This document shows, one piece after another, positions 48,478-60,510 of a stretch of 64,000 bases of DNA (positions are counted from its first letter, which is position 1; each line of letters starts with the position of its first letter). The notes under the pieces are model-generated. The model saw only the letters and a program-made list of their open reading frames with translations, was not told the origin of the DNA and made no database searches. The stretch lies in NCBI GenBank assembly GCA_930367205.1, contig OV884011.1:139621937-139685936 (forward strand), in the 5' to 3' direction. The stretch comes from Acanthosoma haemorrhoidale (lineage: Eukaryota > Arthropoda > Insecta > Hemiptera > Acanthosomatidae). Position numbers and translations under genes: made by a program.

Positions 48478-49370
48478 GGGTGCCCGTCAGAGGCTTGGTT
48501 GGCCAATGGGCGGTAATGTTCACCATTTGGTCTGCTTTCCCAGATCTAGAGTGTTGCCATCTTGCCGGCAGTGGTGGGGGTGTCAGATCTTGGAATAGGG
48601 GGTTTTTGCAATGTTTCATCGAGTCGAAGAATTTGATGTCTTCTTCTGATGGCTTCGGTGATGGTGGGGACCTCGAACTTTTCGTGGATGTCAGGAGCCT
48701 TCATTTTACGAAAAGGGTTATGCCATAGTGCCGTGCCCAGGATGTTGTTCTAGAAGCTCTGGAGTCTAGTTATGGTGCTGGTGTGCAGAAAACGGAAAAG
48801 CGGAGTTCCAAACAGCAGTGCTGGCCTCAGGACGCTCTGATATATGAGCAGTTTCAGCCTCAGGGATATAGCCGGGCTTGTGATGAGATGCTGTAGAGAG
48901 TAGTAAGTCCTACGTACTCTTCTGCAGGTGTGTGCTGAACGTCATGTGTCTGCCTAGGTTGATGCCTAGGTAGCATATGCTATTGGCAAGTTTGCAATAA
49001 GTCCCGTCTATGTTGAAGCTGGGTGGAAGCTTTCTTTTCCCGTTCTGGAACGAGAAAACGATCCTTTGCGTCTTGGCTGGGTTTGCCTGTATGTGGACAG
49101 CTCGTAGTCTGTCGGTGATTAACTGACTGGCACCCTCTGCAGCCTTTAGAGCTTTCGCTGGGTTGAGGCTGGTGCTGTAGACCCCAATGTCGTCCGCATA
49201 CGCCACTACCTTACATTTGGAGTATGGTGCTCCTACTATGTGCGTGGTGTAGATGTTGAAGAGTAGGGGTCCCAGCACCGACCCTTGGGGAACTCCGACG
49301 ATGAGATTTTTTCTAGTGGTTGATATGGTTCCTATTCGCACAGAAAAGTTTCTTCCTGCGAGATAGTTTG
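48478..49370 (-). pseudogene. Jockey-type LINE fragment (family J-A), copy 2
   Basis: The minus-strand frame at 49341-48910 contains GVPQGSVLGPLLFNIYT, then V-A-Y-A-D-D-I (RT active site), NPAKTQ and CYLGINLGRH. The sequence below 48910 continues out of frame with the C-terminal part and 3' tail seen at 19130-19345. This copy keeps an intact YADD, where the 19-20 kb copy has YTDD. The endonuclease part is absent. Confidence 0.8.
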
Positions 49371-52300
49371 TATTTTGTGATCGACAGTGTGGGATTCACG
49401 ATTGTCGTTTATAGATTGCTAATCCTGAATACTTTACTGCTCTTGTATGGAATAGAGGTTGTTGATATATAACAACCGGATGTAGAGAGGGGGTAATACT
49501 TACGATGCAGCGAGGATATCAAGCGCACTTCTTTATGTTGATTTTTTTTCCATGTAAATGTTATGTAGGAGTTAAGTTAGTTAAACTGAGGCTTGTGTTC
49601 CACCTTTATTTTATGTAAGAATGGTTGCGTCACCTAGGCAAGAAACTGTCAGTGCGTTCGAAAATGTGGGTATATCAAAAGTGAGAGAGGCATAGACATG
49701 ATAACGAAACAAAAGAAAGATATCGTTAAACACTTAATGACACCGAAAAAGCGGTCTTTTAATAGCAGAATTTATTAGTAACCATGAGGTATAATTTATC
49801 TTACTTTATGTCTAAATGTCTAACCCTATTGAAAACTCGCGCTACGTCTATAATTCGGTGACATATAACGTCTTCCCTAAAGCTGTTATAATTAATTTAA
49901 GTAAGAAAAATCAAGATGTTATACTTTTGTAATCAGTATTTCATTGAGCGTTTATTGCGTTGCACTCATTGTTCTGTTCATCTCTGGCTGATCCATTCTT
50001 TTTAGGGTGAGATAGGACCCGTCACCATACTGGAAACTAACCATTAAGGTAAAGTGAGCCGCCTCAAAGTTGAGACATAAAAAAGGGTGGGACTACACAA
50101 AATATTTGATGAATGAGATTTCTAAATATTGAAGTACAACATAAGTGAGTTGTCATGTTGTTAATCTTTTAAGGAGGTCTTCGAGAAGGTGGAAAAGCGC
50201 CTTCATATTTGTGCACACTGAATATAAAATAAATGTTTTTAAGGTTCTGATTATCATGAATTCCAGCCTAAATGGTGCCCCATAAGAAAATAAATCGCAC
50301 TGACCCCTAAATAGTTCCATCAAAATATTCCGTTAATTATATTTATTTAGTGCTTACTATTAGAACTTTACTATCATTGATTTATTATATCTATTGTATG
50401 TATCATGTATTGAATATCATCTCAAAATCAAAATTTTTTGTTTACTCTCAGCTAGTATTTTACTGACATTATTTCAATGTAAAAACATATCTTCTTTTTC
50501 TCACTTTTTTTTTACTGATAGAAATAACTTTTTCCTTCCCAAAATATTTTGAGACCCTCGCAATGCAGTTTACTGGGTGAAAGGGCATCGTAAACGAATT
50601 TCCTCGGTAATGCTGTGAGGTTGCAAATATGATTATTGGGCCTTGTGAAGTTTTCGTTTAAGGGAGACCCAAAAGGTTATAGGCTATAGCTTCGCTCAAA
50701 AGATGTATATCAGTTATTAAGGTATATAAAGCGGTCACAGGTATTTCTAAAAATAAATGAAAGCAGATTGAAATTATCGGAGAAAAAAGTAGTATTATAA
50801 TTTTTGACACAAAATGTAATGTTTGTTTTGCAGTATCCGTATTGCTTTTGTTGTTTTTTTGTAAAAGCCAACATAAAGACTGTTTTACATCTATCGAAAA
50901 AGTATAAATAAAATAGATATTACTTTGATTGATTTTTAATTTTCAATGATATATGAATAATAACTTACATACAACACAATCTTAAAAATAGCCAAATTAA
51001 GTCTAGACATATAAGAAATGTCCATATATATACGTGTGTACCAAATACTATTCACTGATGGATCAGTCCATTTCAAGGACAAGAATGCTTAGGAATTAGA
51101 CATTTTGACTGGTGATTCTTCTTATAATTTAGAGGTGCACTAAGAAAGATTTGCAAAATTTGATTTCTAAGTGGCATGAAGCTAAATCCATTTATTAGTT
51201 TATTTCCGGGTTAAGCTAGAGCACAGAAATTTCACATGACGATATGTATGTTATGTGTATTTTTATAGTAACCCGAGAATGAGAGTAATTCAATTCCCGC
51301 GATAGTTTTGGTAGTGACTGCTGGCAGTTTATTACTGCTTTGAATGAAATCAAGGAGCCATATTTCGTTGGAACTATTCGGCAGTCAGTGGTTGTGACGT
51401 CATCGATCCAGTCTTCCACTGCTGTCAGTCACTGCTATCGCTACCACGAGCAGTTTCAGCAAGAACGTACCCTTATAGAATCAGTAAAAGTTCAACATTA
51501 CTCATAATGTAGGCAGGTATATCTGATGCAAGCAATATAAGATTATAAGAGCCCACAAAATATAGTGCTGCTAAAACGTTACACCCTAATCCCTCTACCA
51601 TCGCTGGGATTCTCACCTGGACCGCAAGGCTTAGCAAACAAAGGTATTGCGTGGGTAGTAAACTGTTTGTTATGAGGGCATAAATTAGGGCCACCGCAAA
51701 ACCGCCGAGCATTTCTCAATGTGCTCCCGTGGCTGGAATCTGCAACTCTCCACTCATCGACTATTGTTCCGGCACTGGGTGTCTGTTCTTCTGTTGGCCA
51801 GACTGACGAATGGAGTTCTAACGAATTAGCAAGCAATTACAACTTTGTGGCCTCAGTGGATGAAGCTTCTATTGTCTTGTTCTAGGGACAATGGAACTCA
51901 ATGGGTTTCTGATATTGTGCCAGCAGTGACTTGGGTTGAGTATCATTCTACTCAGAGGGACCCACTTCTGATATATTTCATACTTATCATTAGCAATGTC
52001 GATTATTTGTCAAACCGTTGAAAGAGATAAATAAAATAGAATTTTGATTAAAGGGACTAACTGTATAGAATAGAAGGAAAGAGTAAAGTTTTAGGTTGTA
52101 CAGACAGTTCCGTTTAATTTTTATTGATCCCGGATTGGCTTAAAATTTAGGTCTTGAAATAGGGGGGTGGGGTATGATAGTGGAAAAATTGCCTGGGATG
52201 ATGTGACACCCTGTGAAAGTTTATTAAATTTCACACAGTTTGCATCCTATTTTAAGAAATAGCATTGTTGAAACTATTACATACTATAAATAAAAAGTAC

Positions 52301-53157
52301 TCAGGACTTCAGTTTCTTAATGTCTTGTTACATTGGTTGGGGGGGGGGGGAGGCATTAAAGGCATTAACCAGCTGCCTAGTATATGTCTTTGATAAGTGG
52401 TCAGATATCTAACATGAAAAGCAAAACTGAAAGTCAGGATGGGCAGTGGAGAGTAAATGTGACTTAAGAGGACTTGTCAGCATTTATTTTGAATGTCCGT
52501 TAGGAGAAGTTGAATTATATAAAATAAATTAACATATAAATAATTTTAACTATTTTCTTTGCAATATGGCATATAAATCATTTAATAGTAAATACTTCTA
52601 TAAAGTTGGTTAGTTATTCGGTATATCCAGTTATCCCCTTCTGGTAACTAAATCATAAAGATTCAAATAGTTGTTTGGTAGTGCGTAAAAAATACCGGAA
52701 TGAGGGAATGTAAACGTGGAGGTCATAATAAATATTATTCCTGAAAAAGGACAGAACGTGTGAATATACAAGTATGTACTCGTATATACCATCTGTAAAA
52801 GTAAGTCATGCTAAGTAGGATTGCTCATTCAATTGAATATATTTGTATGCTCTTTAACCGAGCATGAACTGCTAATTAAGCACTAATTTCTTTCTATTCG
52901 ACGCAATTCAATCCAAACTTTTTCATCTCGAGCTGGTTATTGAAAGTGTTTTAGTCAAATAGGTTGGTTGTAGCATTGAAAAATGTATCCCCCAGCCGTT
53001 CTGGCCATATACCACCCTGATGCATGGTCCCATTGACCACTTGAGTGGTCAACATCACATCTTAAGCATACATCTATGCCTGGTTAAACATTTAACATAA
53101 TCCTACCAATAGGATGGAATAATTTATTTTTATCATTATGTATGCGCACACAATTAA
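49371..53157. other. Intergenic sequence
   Basis: A GC-richer patch at 51230-51840 has overlapping minus-strand frames (51836-51579 and 51712-51473) without recognisable motifs. A G run is near 52340. Otherwise nothing definable. Confidence 0.45.
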
Positions 53158-53585
53158 GCCTTCTTAAGGACTTTCATCCAGGCGAGGGAGTTGAATGAAC
53201 TTCGGGCAACGTTTCACTCGGTAACGGAGGCGGCACTTCAAAAGCTGCCGGTAGTAACTCTACCATTTTTCCGGATTAAAAGGATGAAAAAAAAAAAAAA
53301 CGGAAAGAGAGTAAGAAGCAAAAAGTAAAGCAAAAGCGAGGAAAAAAAAAATGGTTGCCTCACGTGTCGTTTTAGCTTAACACTCGTTAGCACCCGGGTT
53401 GCGGCACCAGTTATCGTCTCCCGGCTGTAGACAATCAGAAAAAAAAAGACCATCCATATTCTGATGGTAATAATTCACACAGGTTCAATTGTTAACTGAC
53501 TTTATTATCTTCTCATCCTCTGTTTATACACAAGGTTTGTTTACACTAGGCCCTGTGGTATTAGGCTTAACATTGTCTTGCCACT
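53158..53585 (-). mobile_element. 5' end of a G2-related element (LTR, primer site, gag start)
   Basis: Reading the minus strand, an LTR of about 175 bp (53585-53410) holds tgtataaa and AATAAAG signals. It is followed by a tRNA-Phe-like primer site with one mismatch (53409-53393), a T-rich leader, and a gag start at 53266 reading MVELLPAAFEVP, homologous to G2 gag MVDLRPAAFEDP. Homology continues about 33 codons with a frameshift and then stops near 53158. The rest of the element is gone. The LTR start runs into the TA tract where G1 copy 2 inserted. Confidence 0.75.
53393..53409 (-). promoter_or_regulatory. tRNA-Phe-like primer binding site
   Basis: In the minus-strand direction it reads TGGTGCCGCAACCCGGG, one base different from the G2 site at 15590. 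Confidence 0.75.
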
Positions 53586-53611
53586 AGCCAAAATATATAT
53601 ATATATATATA

Positions 53612-53928
53612 TGTAAGACAATTATTAAAGGTGGGGTGAATAAACTGAAATCAGTTTCTCTGTAAACAAAGATAGCAATTTTATTCACTATATATTATAT
53701 TATAACAATTATTAATATTGATTTACACAATCTTACCTGTAAACAAAGAAACGACAATTACAGTTTCTAACCATCAATTCTCTATTTACACTATTTTATT
53801 TTACACACTATTTACATGTTCTGTTATCTCACATAACCTTCTCTATCTGATAACTGCTGCTCCATCTGGTGGGGGCCAGTGGAAGCAGCACGGCAAATTC
53901 AAATGAAAGAGAGATCACTTTCATTACA
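53612..53928 (-). repeat. G1 copy 2 3' LTR
   Basis: 317 bp. It matches 58079-58395 except for attaaagg versus attgaagg near the terminus. The branch-point-like heptamer is TGCTATC instead of TGCTAAC. Confidence 0.9.
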
Positions 53929-53964
53929 TCTCCCCTCTCTGAGGTGAAAATTCTTTGAAAATTT

Positions 53965-56900
53965 TCAGTCTGGTAATATCGGAAGTAATTTTGTTATGTG
54001 AAAGAATCCAGTTTCTTGCTTTCCTCTTCCGGTATTTATTTTATATATTGAATTTGATATCTTTTCTGTTATTTCAAAGGGGCCAATTTTTAATTCATCT
54101 AGTTTATTCCTGTTTAATTTGTTGCCATTTTCTATATATACTGTATCTCCTGTGTTAAATTCCCAATGTTTTCTTGATTTATCAAATATTTTCTTGTTAT
54201 ATTCATGAGACTTTTTTGTTCTTTCTAAGGCTAATTTACTGTCATTCATCTAGTTTTCTTTATTGTTTCTTTTTTTTAATTCTTCAGGTAAAATGCTAGT
54301 ATCTGTGTCATCCAATAAATACTTGGGTGGAAAACCAGTTACTGTATGTTCTGTTTCATTATATTTATCCACACATTCTTTAGCGACTGTTGTCCAGGCT
54401 CTTTTCTTCCCTTTTTCGTTCATTTTACATCTGATTTTATTGACTAGAGTTTGATTTAGTCTCTCATTTAAACCATTGGAAAAGGGTGCATTAACTGCTG
54501 TAAATATCAATCGAACCTCCTTTTCCCTTAGGAAATCTTTGAATTCTCTTGAGTTGATTCCTGGGTATTGATCTGTAAGTATTATACCTATTTTCTCTGC
54601 TTCCAGCACATTATTTACTAACTTGATGAAGTCAGTGGCACTCTGAGTTTTTGATGTTGAAATGAATGCATATCTTGTGAAGTGGTCAATAAGCAGGTGG
54701 AGGGAGGTATCTTTTGGTTGATCGTTGTCCTCCAAAACCTCCATTATTTCGAATGGTTTTGTTGCTGGTCCTAGTTGTGACATTAGCCCATATTTTTCTT
54801 GCCCTCTGGATTTGTTTTTAATACATATTTCACAGGTTTTACATACTTTTTTTATATTTGCAGTTATATTTTTTGCTGTATAATAAGGGCATACCCTATT
54901 CATCATTTGTTTAATTCCTATATGGCACCATTCAGAATGTATTTCTTTAATGAATTCTAAACTTAAGTTTTCAGATAAAATTATCTTTTCTTTATTTCTT
55001 ACTTTTTTATAGAACACTCCATCTTTTTCTATTAATTTTGTTTTGGTGTTTTGTAATATTCTATTTTCCTCTTGATCTTTTTTAATTTCTTGTATTTTTA
55101 TCAAATTAACTATTTTTAGGATTTCTTCTTTATTTTCAATTGGTTCTAATACCGGGTTTCTGCTCAAACTATCTGCTTCGGTATTATCCTTTCCCGGAAT
55201 GTATTTAATTTCAAAATTGTATTGTGACAAATAGTAAGTTAATTCACCAAGTTCTTCATCCGTTCTTGCTCTTATGCTTAAATTTTCTAATGGTTTGTGA
55301 TCTGAAAATACAGTGAATTTTCTTCCAATTAACTAGTATTGCCAATATTTTAATGCCTCTTTGATTGCCAAGCACTCTAAATAAATTGCTTTTTTCCTTT
55401 TTTGTTGTTCGCTTAATTTTTTTGAAAAGTATGCTACTGGCTTTTCTTTTCCATTGTTTTGTACTTGTTTCAAAACTGCACCAATACCTTCTAGAGATGC
55501 ATCTGTATAAATTCTTATTGGTAAATCATTATCAAATATTTCTAACACTGGCTGGGAACATAGCAATTTCTTTACTTCTGCAAAGGATTTTTCACACTCT
55601 TCCGTCCATAAGAATTTTTCATTTTTCCTTAATAATTTATGCAGTGGATCAATCAATATCGAGCTTTTTGGTATATACTCGTGATAAAAATTAATTTTTC
55701 CTAAAAATTGTCTGATGTTCTTTTGGGTTTTTGGAGTTGGAAAGTTTTTTATTGAAATTAGGTTGTCCTTTATTGGTCTTACTGTATTGTGTTGTATTAT
55801 GTGTCCAAGGTATTTTGCTGATTCTGCTGCGAATGTACATTTTTTAAATTTTAATCGGAAACCTTCATTGACTATTGCTTTTATTACTTTTTCTAAATGT
55901 TCTATATGTTCTGTGAATGATTTCGAAAAAATTAAGATGTCATCTATATAATTTTCTGAAAAGTCTTTTAAATTGTGCTTTCTTAAGATGCTGGATAAAA
56001 TTCTTTGGAAAATAGCTGGTGATGTCTTTAAACCGTAGGGTAGGCATGTCCATTGGAAGTGCCCTTCTTGTGTGACAAATCCTGTTTTCTGTCTATCTTC
56101 AATGCGTAATGGAATTGACCAAAAAGCGGAATTTATATCTAGTGTGGTGAAGTATTTGCAGTTTCTTGTTTGTATTATTAAATCATCTATTAATGGGAAT
56201 GGTTGAGCTTGTGGTATAACTAGTTTGTTCAATTCACGAAAATCTATACATAATCTTGATCGCTTGTTTTCATCTCTTTTGAATGCTAGGGTCACGGGGG
56301 CAGCGAATGGACTATAAGACTCTTCAATTAGATCATTTTGTAATAATTTTGCCACCTGATCTTCTATTTCCTTCTTATCTGCTATAGTGGATCTATACGG
56401 CCTTTTGCTGCAGAATCTGTCCACCAGTAAGTCAATTCTAGCTTCGTACTCCTTAACCGTGCCCACATCATATTTGTTCCTGGCAAATACTGTACTGTAC
56501 TTTTCTATCAGTCTTTCTATCGTAATCTTTTTCATATTATCTAAGTGATCTAATTTTATTTTGAACCCGTCTTCTTCGATATGTTCATTAAAATTCACTT
56601 TAACTTCTTCATTTTTTTCTTTCTTTTTCTGAGTATTTCCTGTTTTATCTTCTTTCTTCTGTAATATTTGTAGATTCTCATTTTGAATTAATCTAAATTT
56701 TTTGATAATATCTAATCCTATAAGAAAATCTTCAAAATCATCTCTCTCTACAATGAACACATCAACATATTTTTCTATGTCAAAAATTTTCACTTTTATG
56801 GTTACTAAACCTTTTGTTTGTGTCACACCATTGACTGTTTTTAAATATATCTTATTAACGTCTTCTGTTTTTTTCTTTATCTTAATTAATTTTGTATTTA

Positions 56901-56994
56901 TTAGAGAGACTTGGGATCCTGGATCATATGTCCCATTTACCTGTAACTTCTTTTCTAATAATATTTTTACTTTAATCAATGGTGTGATTATTCG
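53965..56994 (-). pseudogene. pol: G1 copy 2 pol (nonsense and indel mutations)
   Basis: Nearly identical to copy 1 pol, with the same D-P-G-S protease and YIDD. Disruptions: TAG replaces a Trp codon in RNase H (55335-55333); a 16-nt deletion near 54741 removes the first catalytic integrase Asp; a 4-nt ctcc duplication near 54700 restores the frame (net minus four codons); a second TAG replaces Trp at 54252-54250. The last 94 codons match copy 1. The product cannot be a complete active polymerase-integrase. Confidence 0.9.
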
Positions 56995-58058
56995 TTTTTT
57001 TGTTCTGTATTTAGATCTACTTCTAATACTGAGTTGCTTCCTATTATTCTAGTTTCATATTTGTCTCTCTTTTTAAACCAGCATGAAGCTTCTGGATGAT
57101 ATCTGATACCTTTGTTTAATTGTTCACAATTATTGCATGGCTTTTTCTCTTTGAATTTATGTTTACTAAAAAGTTTTTCATCTTTCTTTTTTATAAAATT
57201 ATTTTTGTTCGCTAGACCCTCACATTTTCTAATTTCGTGAAATAATTTGGTAGAATTCTCACATTTTTCCTTATCTAACTTATTTCTAATGAACTCAGGT
57301 AAGCCTGCAGCTATAAGCATCACTAAAGTCTGTGAACTAATGTTCTCATCCATATCTAACAATAATTTCTCTTTTTTCATGGCGTATTCCATCAGTAGAC
57401 CTTCTTTATACCTATATGATATAGCATGCATTCCTGTACTCCATCCTTGGTCTTCAAAAGTTTCCAAAAATTTTTCTTTCCAATCAGACCACACAGAGTC
57501 CATTGTTAATATTGTTAAGGTTAAGTACCAGTCTAAGCATGATTTTTCCATAAACAACCTTAATATCTCAATCTTATTATTGTCTTCACTGATTCCACAT
57601 CTTCTACATTCTTTCTCAAACATCTCTAGCCACTGTTTAGCATTTGAGTGTTTACATGTAAACTTCTCAACCATGAACTTCTCTGCTATATGTTTTAAAT
57701 TTAGCTCATTCTCTTTATTTTGTGTGAATTCAACCATCTTATCTTTATTCACTACTTGTTCTAAATATAAATTATCAAACATTACATTACCTTCTTCATC
57801 AAAATATATTGTTTTTATTTTCTCGGTTAATGTAATCCAGACTCTCTTCTGTTGACCTCTTTGAGTAAAACTGTTCCTCAATCTTTTATAAATAAGTGTC
57901 TTAGTCAATTCTTTATGATCACTCATAAAGCTTTTCTCATGGGGCAACACATATTCTTCGTTTTCTTCTGTTTTAATTGTGGTAATTGAGAGAACATTTG
58001 TCTTCTTATCCTTCGGTGATCCCACAAAGTTAAAGGTGAATTGCAGTCTTTTCGCCAT
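56988..58058 (-). CDS. gag: G1 copy 2 gag
   Basis: An intact 356-residue frame starting at ATG 58058. It is one codon shorter than copy 1 (DWYLTLT versus DWYSATLT) and has scattered substitutions. The C-terminal C-x2-C-x9-H-x4-C motif is retained, and the frameshift heptamer is at 56994-57000. Because pol is broken, only gag could be supplied. Confidence 0.85.
   Translation of the reverse strand: MAKRLQFTFNFVGSPKDKKTNVLSITTIKTEENEEYVLPHEKSFMSDHKELTKTLIYKRLRNSFTQRGQQKRVWITLTEKIKTIYFDEEGNVMFDNLYLEQVVNKDKMVEFTQNKENELNLKHIAEKFMVEKFTCKHSNAKQWLEMFEKECRRCGISEDNNKIEILRLFMEKSCLDWYLTLTILTMDSVWSDWKEKFLETFEDQGWSTGMHAISYRYKEGLLMEYAMKKEKLLLDMDENISSQTLVMLIAAGLPEFIRNKLDKEKCENSTKLFHEIRKCEGLANKNNFIKKKDEKLFSKHKFKEKKPCNNCEQLNKGIRYHPEASCWFKKRDKYETRIIGSNSVLEVDLNTEQKNE
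56994..57000 (-). promoter_or_regulatory. -1 frameshift heptamer of copy 2
   Basis: A AAA AAC on the minus strand, with the same spacing to the gag stop (56990-56988) as in copy 1. Confidence 0.8.
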
Positions 58059-58078
58059 TGTAACTCCTATTGTCGTTT

Positions 58079-58395
58079 TGTAAGACAATTATTGAAGGTG
58101 GGGTGAATAAACTGAAATCAGTTTCTCTGTAAACAAAGATAGCAATTTTATTCACTATATATTATATTATAACAATTATTAATATTGATTTACACAATCT
58201 TACCTGTAAACAAAGAAACGACAATTACAGTTTCTAACCATCAATTCTCTATTTACACTATTTTATTTTACACACTATTTACATGTTCTGTTATCTCACA
58301 TAACCTTCTCTATCTGATAACTGCTGCTCCATCTGGTGGGGGCCAGTGGAAGCAGCACGGCAAATTCAAATGAAAGAGAGATCACTTTCATTACA
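58079..58395 (-). repeat. G1 copy 2 5' LTR, shared with the downstream fragment
   Basis: It serves as 5' LTR of copy 2 and, in position, as 3' LTR of the pol fragment at 58396-59044. The primer-like site is at 58069-58078. Confidence 0.9.
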
Positions 58396-59044
58396 TCTCC
58401 CCTCTCTGAGGTGAAAATTCTTTGAAAATTTTCAGTCTGGTAATATCGGAAGTAATTTTGTTATGTGAAAGAATCCAGTTTCTTGCTTTCCTCTTCCGGT
58501 ATTTATTTTATATATTGAATTTGATATCTTTTCTGTTATTTCAAAGGGGCCAATTTTTAATTCATCTAGTTTATTCCTGTTTAATTTGTTGCCATTTTCT
58601 ATATATACTGTATCTCCTGTGTTAAATTCCCAATGTTTTCTTGATTTATCAAATATTTTCTTGTTATATTCATGAGACTTTTTTGTTCTTTCTAAGGCTA
58701 ATTTACTGTCATTCATCTAGTTTTCTTTATTGTTTCTTTTTTTTAATTCTTCAGGTAAAATGCTAGTATCTGTGTCATCCAATAAATACTTGGGTGGAAA
58801 ACCAGTTACTGTATGTTCTGTTTCATTATATTTATCCACACATTCTTTAGCGACTGTTGTCCAGGCTCTTTTCTTCCCTTTTTCGTTCATTTTACATCTG
58901 ATTTTATTGACTAGAGTTTGATTTAGTCTCTCATTTAAACCATTGGAAAAGGGTGCATTAACTGCTGTAAATATCAATCGAACCTCCTTTTCCCTTAGGA
59001 AATCTTTGAATTCTCTTGAGTTGATTCCTGGGTATTGATCTGTA
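58396..59044 (-). pseudogene. pol: Duplicate 3' end of G1 pol with polypurine tract
   Basis: It appears identical to 53929-54577, including the TAG at 58719-58717. It begins with the polypurine tract next to the LTR and ends abruptly at tgatctgta, before the upstream integrase region. Shared private mutations show it derives from copy 2 itself, not from a separate insertion. Confidence 0.85.
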
Positions 59045-59060
59045 TACATATATATATATA

Positions 59061-59355
59061 GGTAAGGAAAGTATTCTCTTTTTAATTTGAATTGGTTGCG
59101 CTGCTTCCACTGGCCCCCACCAGATGGAGCAGCAATCCGATAGAGAAGGTTATGTTTGGTAAACAAAGTTGTAAATAGAGTGTGAATATAGAAGTGATAG
59201 TTATAAACTGTAATTGTCGTTTCTTTGTTTGCAGGTAAGATTGTGTAAATCAATATTAATAATTGTTATAATATAATATATAGTGAATAAAATTGCTAAC
59301 TTTGTTTACAGAGAAACCGATTTCAGTTTATTCACCCCACCTTCAATAATTGTCC

Positions 59356-59359
<4 letters not shown>
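59061..59359 (+). repeat. Diverged G1 solo LTR
   Basis: 299 bp in the opposite orientation to copy 2. It aligns over its whole length with the G1 LTR with many substitutions and some small gaps (starts GGTAAGG, ends GTCCTACA). The self-primer decamer attgtcgttt, CAGGTAAGA, TGCTAAC and TTTACAG are all conserved. It is flanked by TATA on both sides (59057-59060, 59360-59363) within TA tracts. Confidence 0.85.

Positions 59360-59392
<33 letters not shown>
59360..59392. repeat. (TA)n microsatellite
   Basis: About 33 bp of TA abutting the solo LTR. Confidence 0.9.
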
Positions 59393-59397
<5 letters not shown>

Positions 59398-60510
59398 TTT
59401 TAGACACTCTGAAATGAAAGGGCGAGGACACATTTGCCACAAGAAGAGACGATTCCTAACACAAATTAGCAAAGTGGGACACATCAGCCCGCGACGCATT
59501 GTTCGGCTCGATCACAGTTGTATGAAACGACCTCATAGACATATAAAAAACATCTAGGAAATCAATGATTAAAATTTGATACAGAATAACCTAAACGTGA
59601 ATGATGAAATCAAAATACAGCCATACTTCCTTCACTCCTTCTGATCATTCATTTGACCATCTTCTAGGAAAAACGTTATCTTCCTATTAACTCCTTTCAG
59701 ATAAGAATTAGTAAGATTGTATTTCTTTAATTTCTTCCCAAGAATTTCATCTGTTTTTTTTTTCACCGAGACTTTTTTCCCCTCTACATCCAGGGTGTTG
59801 ATTGATCTTCCTTCACCGTTACAGCGTCTGTTGAAAAAAACTCTCTTGTAACGGTGAAAGAATATTTACATATATTTCTTATATCTCCTTTCACTCCCAT
59901 TTTCAAACTATCTAAACAAAAGAAACCACAGAATAAACGTGTAAAGTAGGGTTAGAATCGGCTATGATACAAAATATAGGAAGTGAAATAAAAATTGAAC
60001 AGACCACCGATAATGTAAGAAAAAAAACAACACTGTTCCTGGGTAAAAATGACCTTTGCAGTTGGTAAAATCCCAATAAATTTATTTACTGTTTCAGAAT
60101 TTTGAATTTTATCACATTCTAAAAAAATTGTATGGCCTAAGAACATAAGAATATGCACACATTTCTTATCGTCATTACATTATATTAGTGTCATTATTTA
60201 AGTAGTGCAGTACAAAATGAGGTACGTTGTTATTATCAATCGTCACTTCTATTATAATCGTATAAGTCTTTAATATTAATTTTTGAATTATATAATATGA
60301 GGACGTAATAATTCAATTTTAACTGTCGATAGCGCTTCTGACACTACTAAAAATTTTTTTTGGAAGGCTGAAGTTAATCATTTATTCAATACCGTTTCTC
60401 ACTTAACTGAAATGAGTCATGTTACAGGAACTGGATCCATGGGATGCCCGGAGTACAGATAACTCATCCCTTCTGTTGTTTAGGAAGTAAGGATCTGAAT
60501 TTTGATGTGA
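59393..60510. other. Intergenic sequence
   Basis: It contains a perfect 12-bp inverted repeat (59812-59823 / 59847-59858). Otherwise nothing definable. Confidence 0.5.

Larger units (their letters stand above)
53612..58395 (-). mobile_element. G1 copy 2: defective Ty3/Gypsy element
   Basis: A reverse-oriented G1 element with 317-bp LTRs (3' LTR 53612-53928, 5' LTR 58079-58395) that differ at one position I could find. It is preceded by TATA in a TA tract (53608-53611). The LTRs carry 17 bp more than copy 1's (extra taaaataaaatag-type sequence upstream of the TATA-like box). Pol contains two nonsense codons and paired indels. To the right, the 5' LTR is followed not by flanking DNA but by another 3' pol end (58396-59044). 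Confidence 0.9.

Noticed and set aside
51473..51836. Overlapping minus-strand frames, one hydrophobic
   Set aside because: No recognisable family. The hydrophobic frame is preceded closely by a stop in frame, and the other has no motif.
52337..52350. Homopolymer G and C runs (also near 35382, 38506 and 62266)
   Set aside because: Simple low-complexity runs, probably with uncertain length and no associated feature.
58717..59253. 178-codon minus-strand frame combining pol with other sequence
   Set aside because: The frame joins the pol fragment to antisense sequence of the solo LTR across a breakpoint. It is not a gene.
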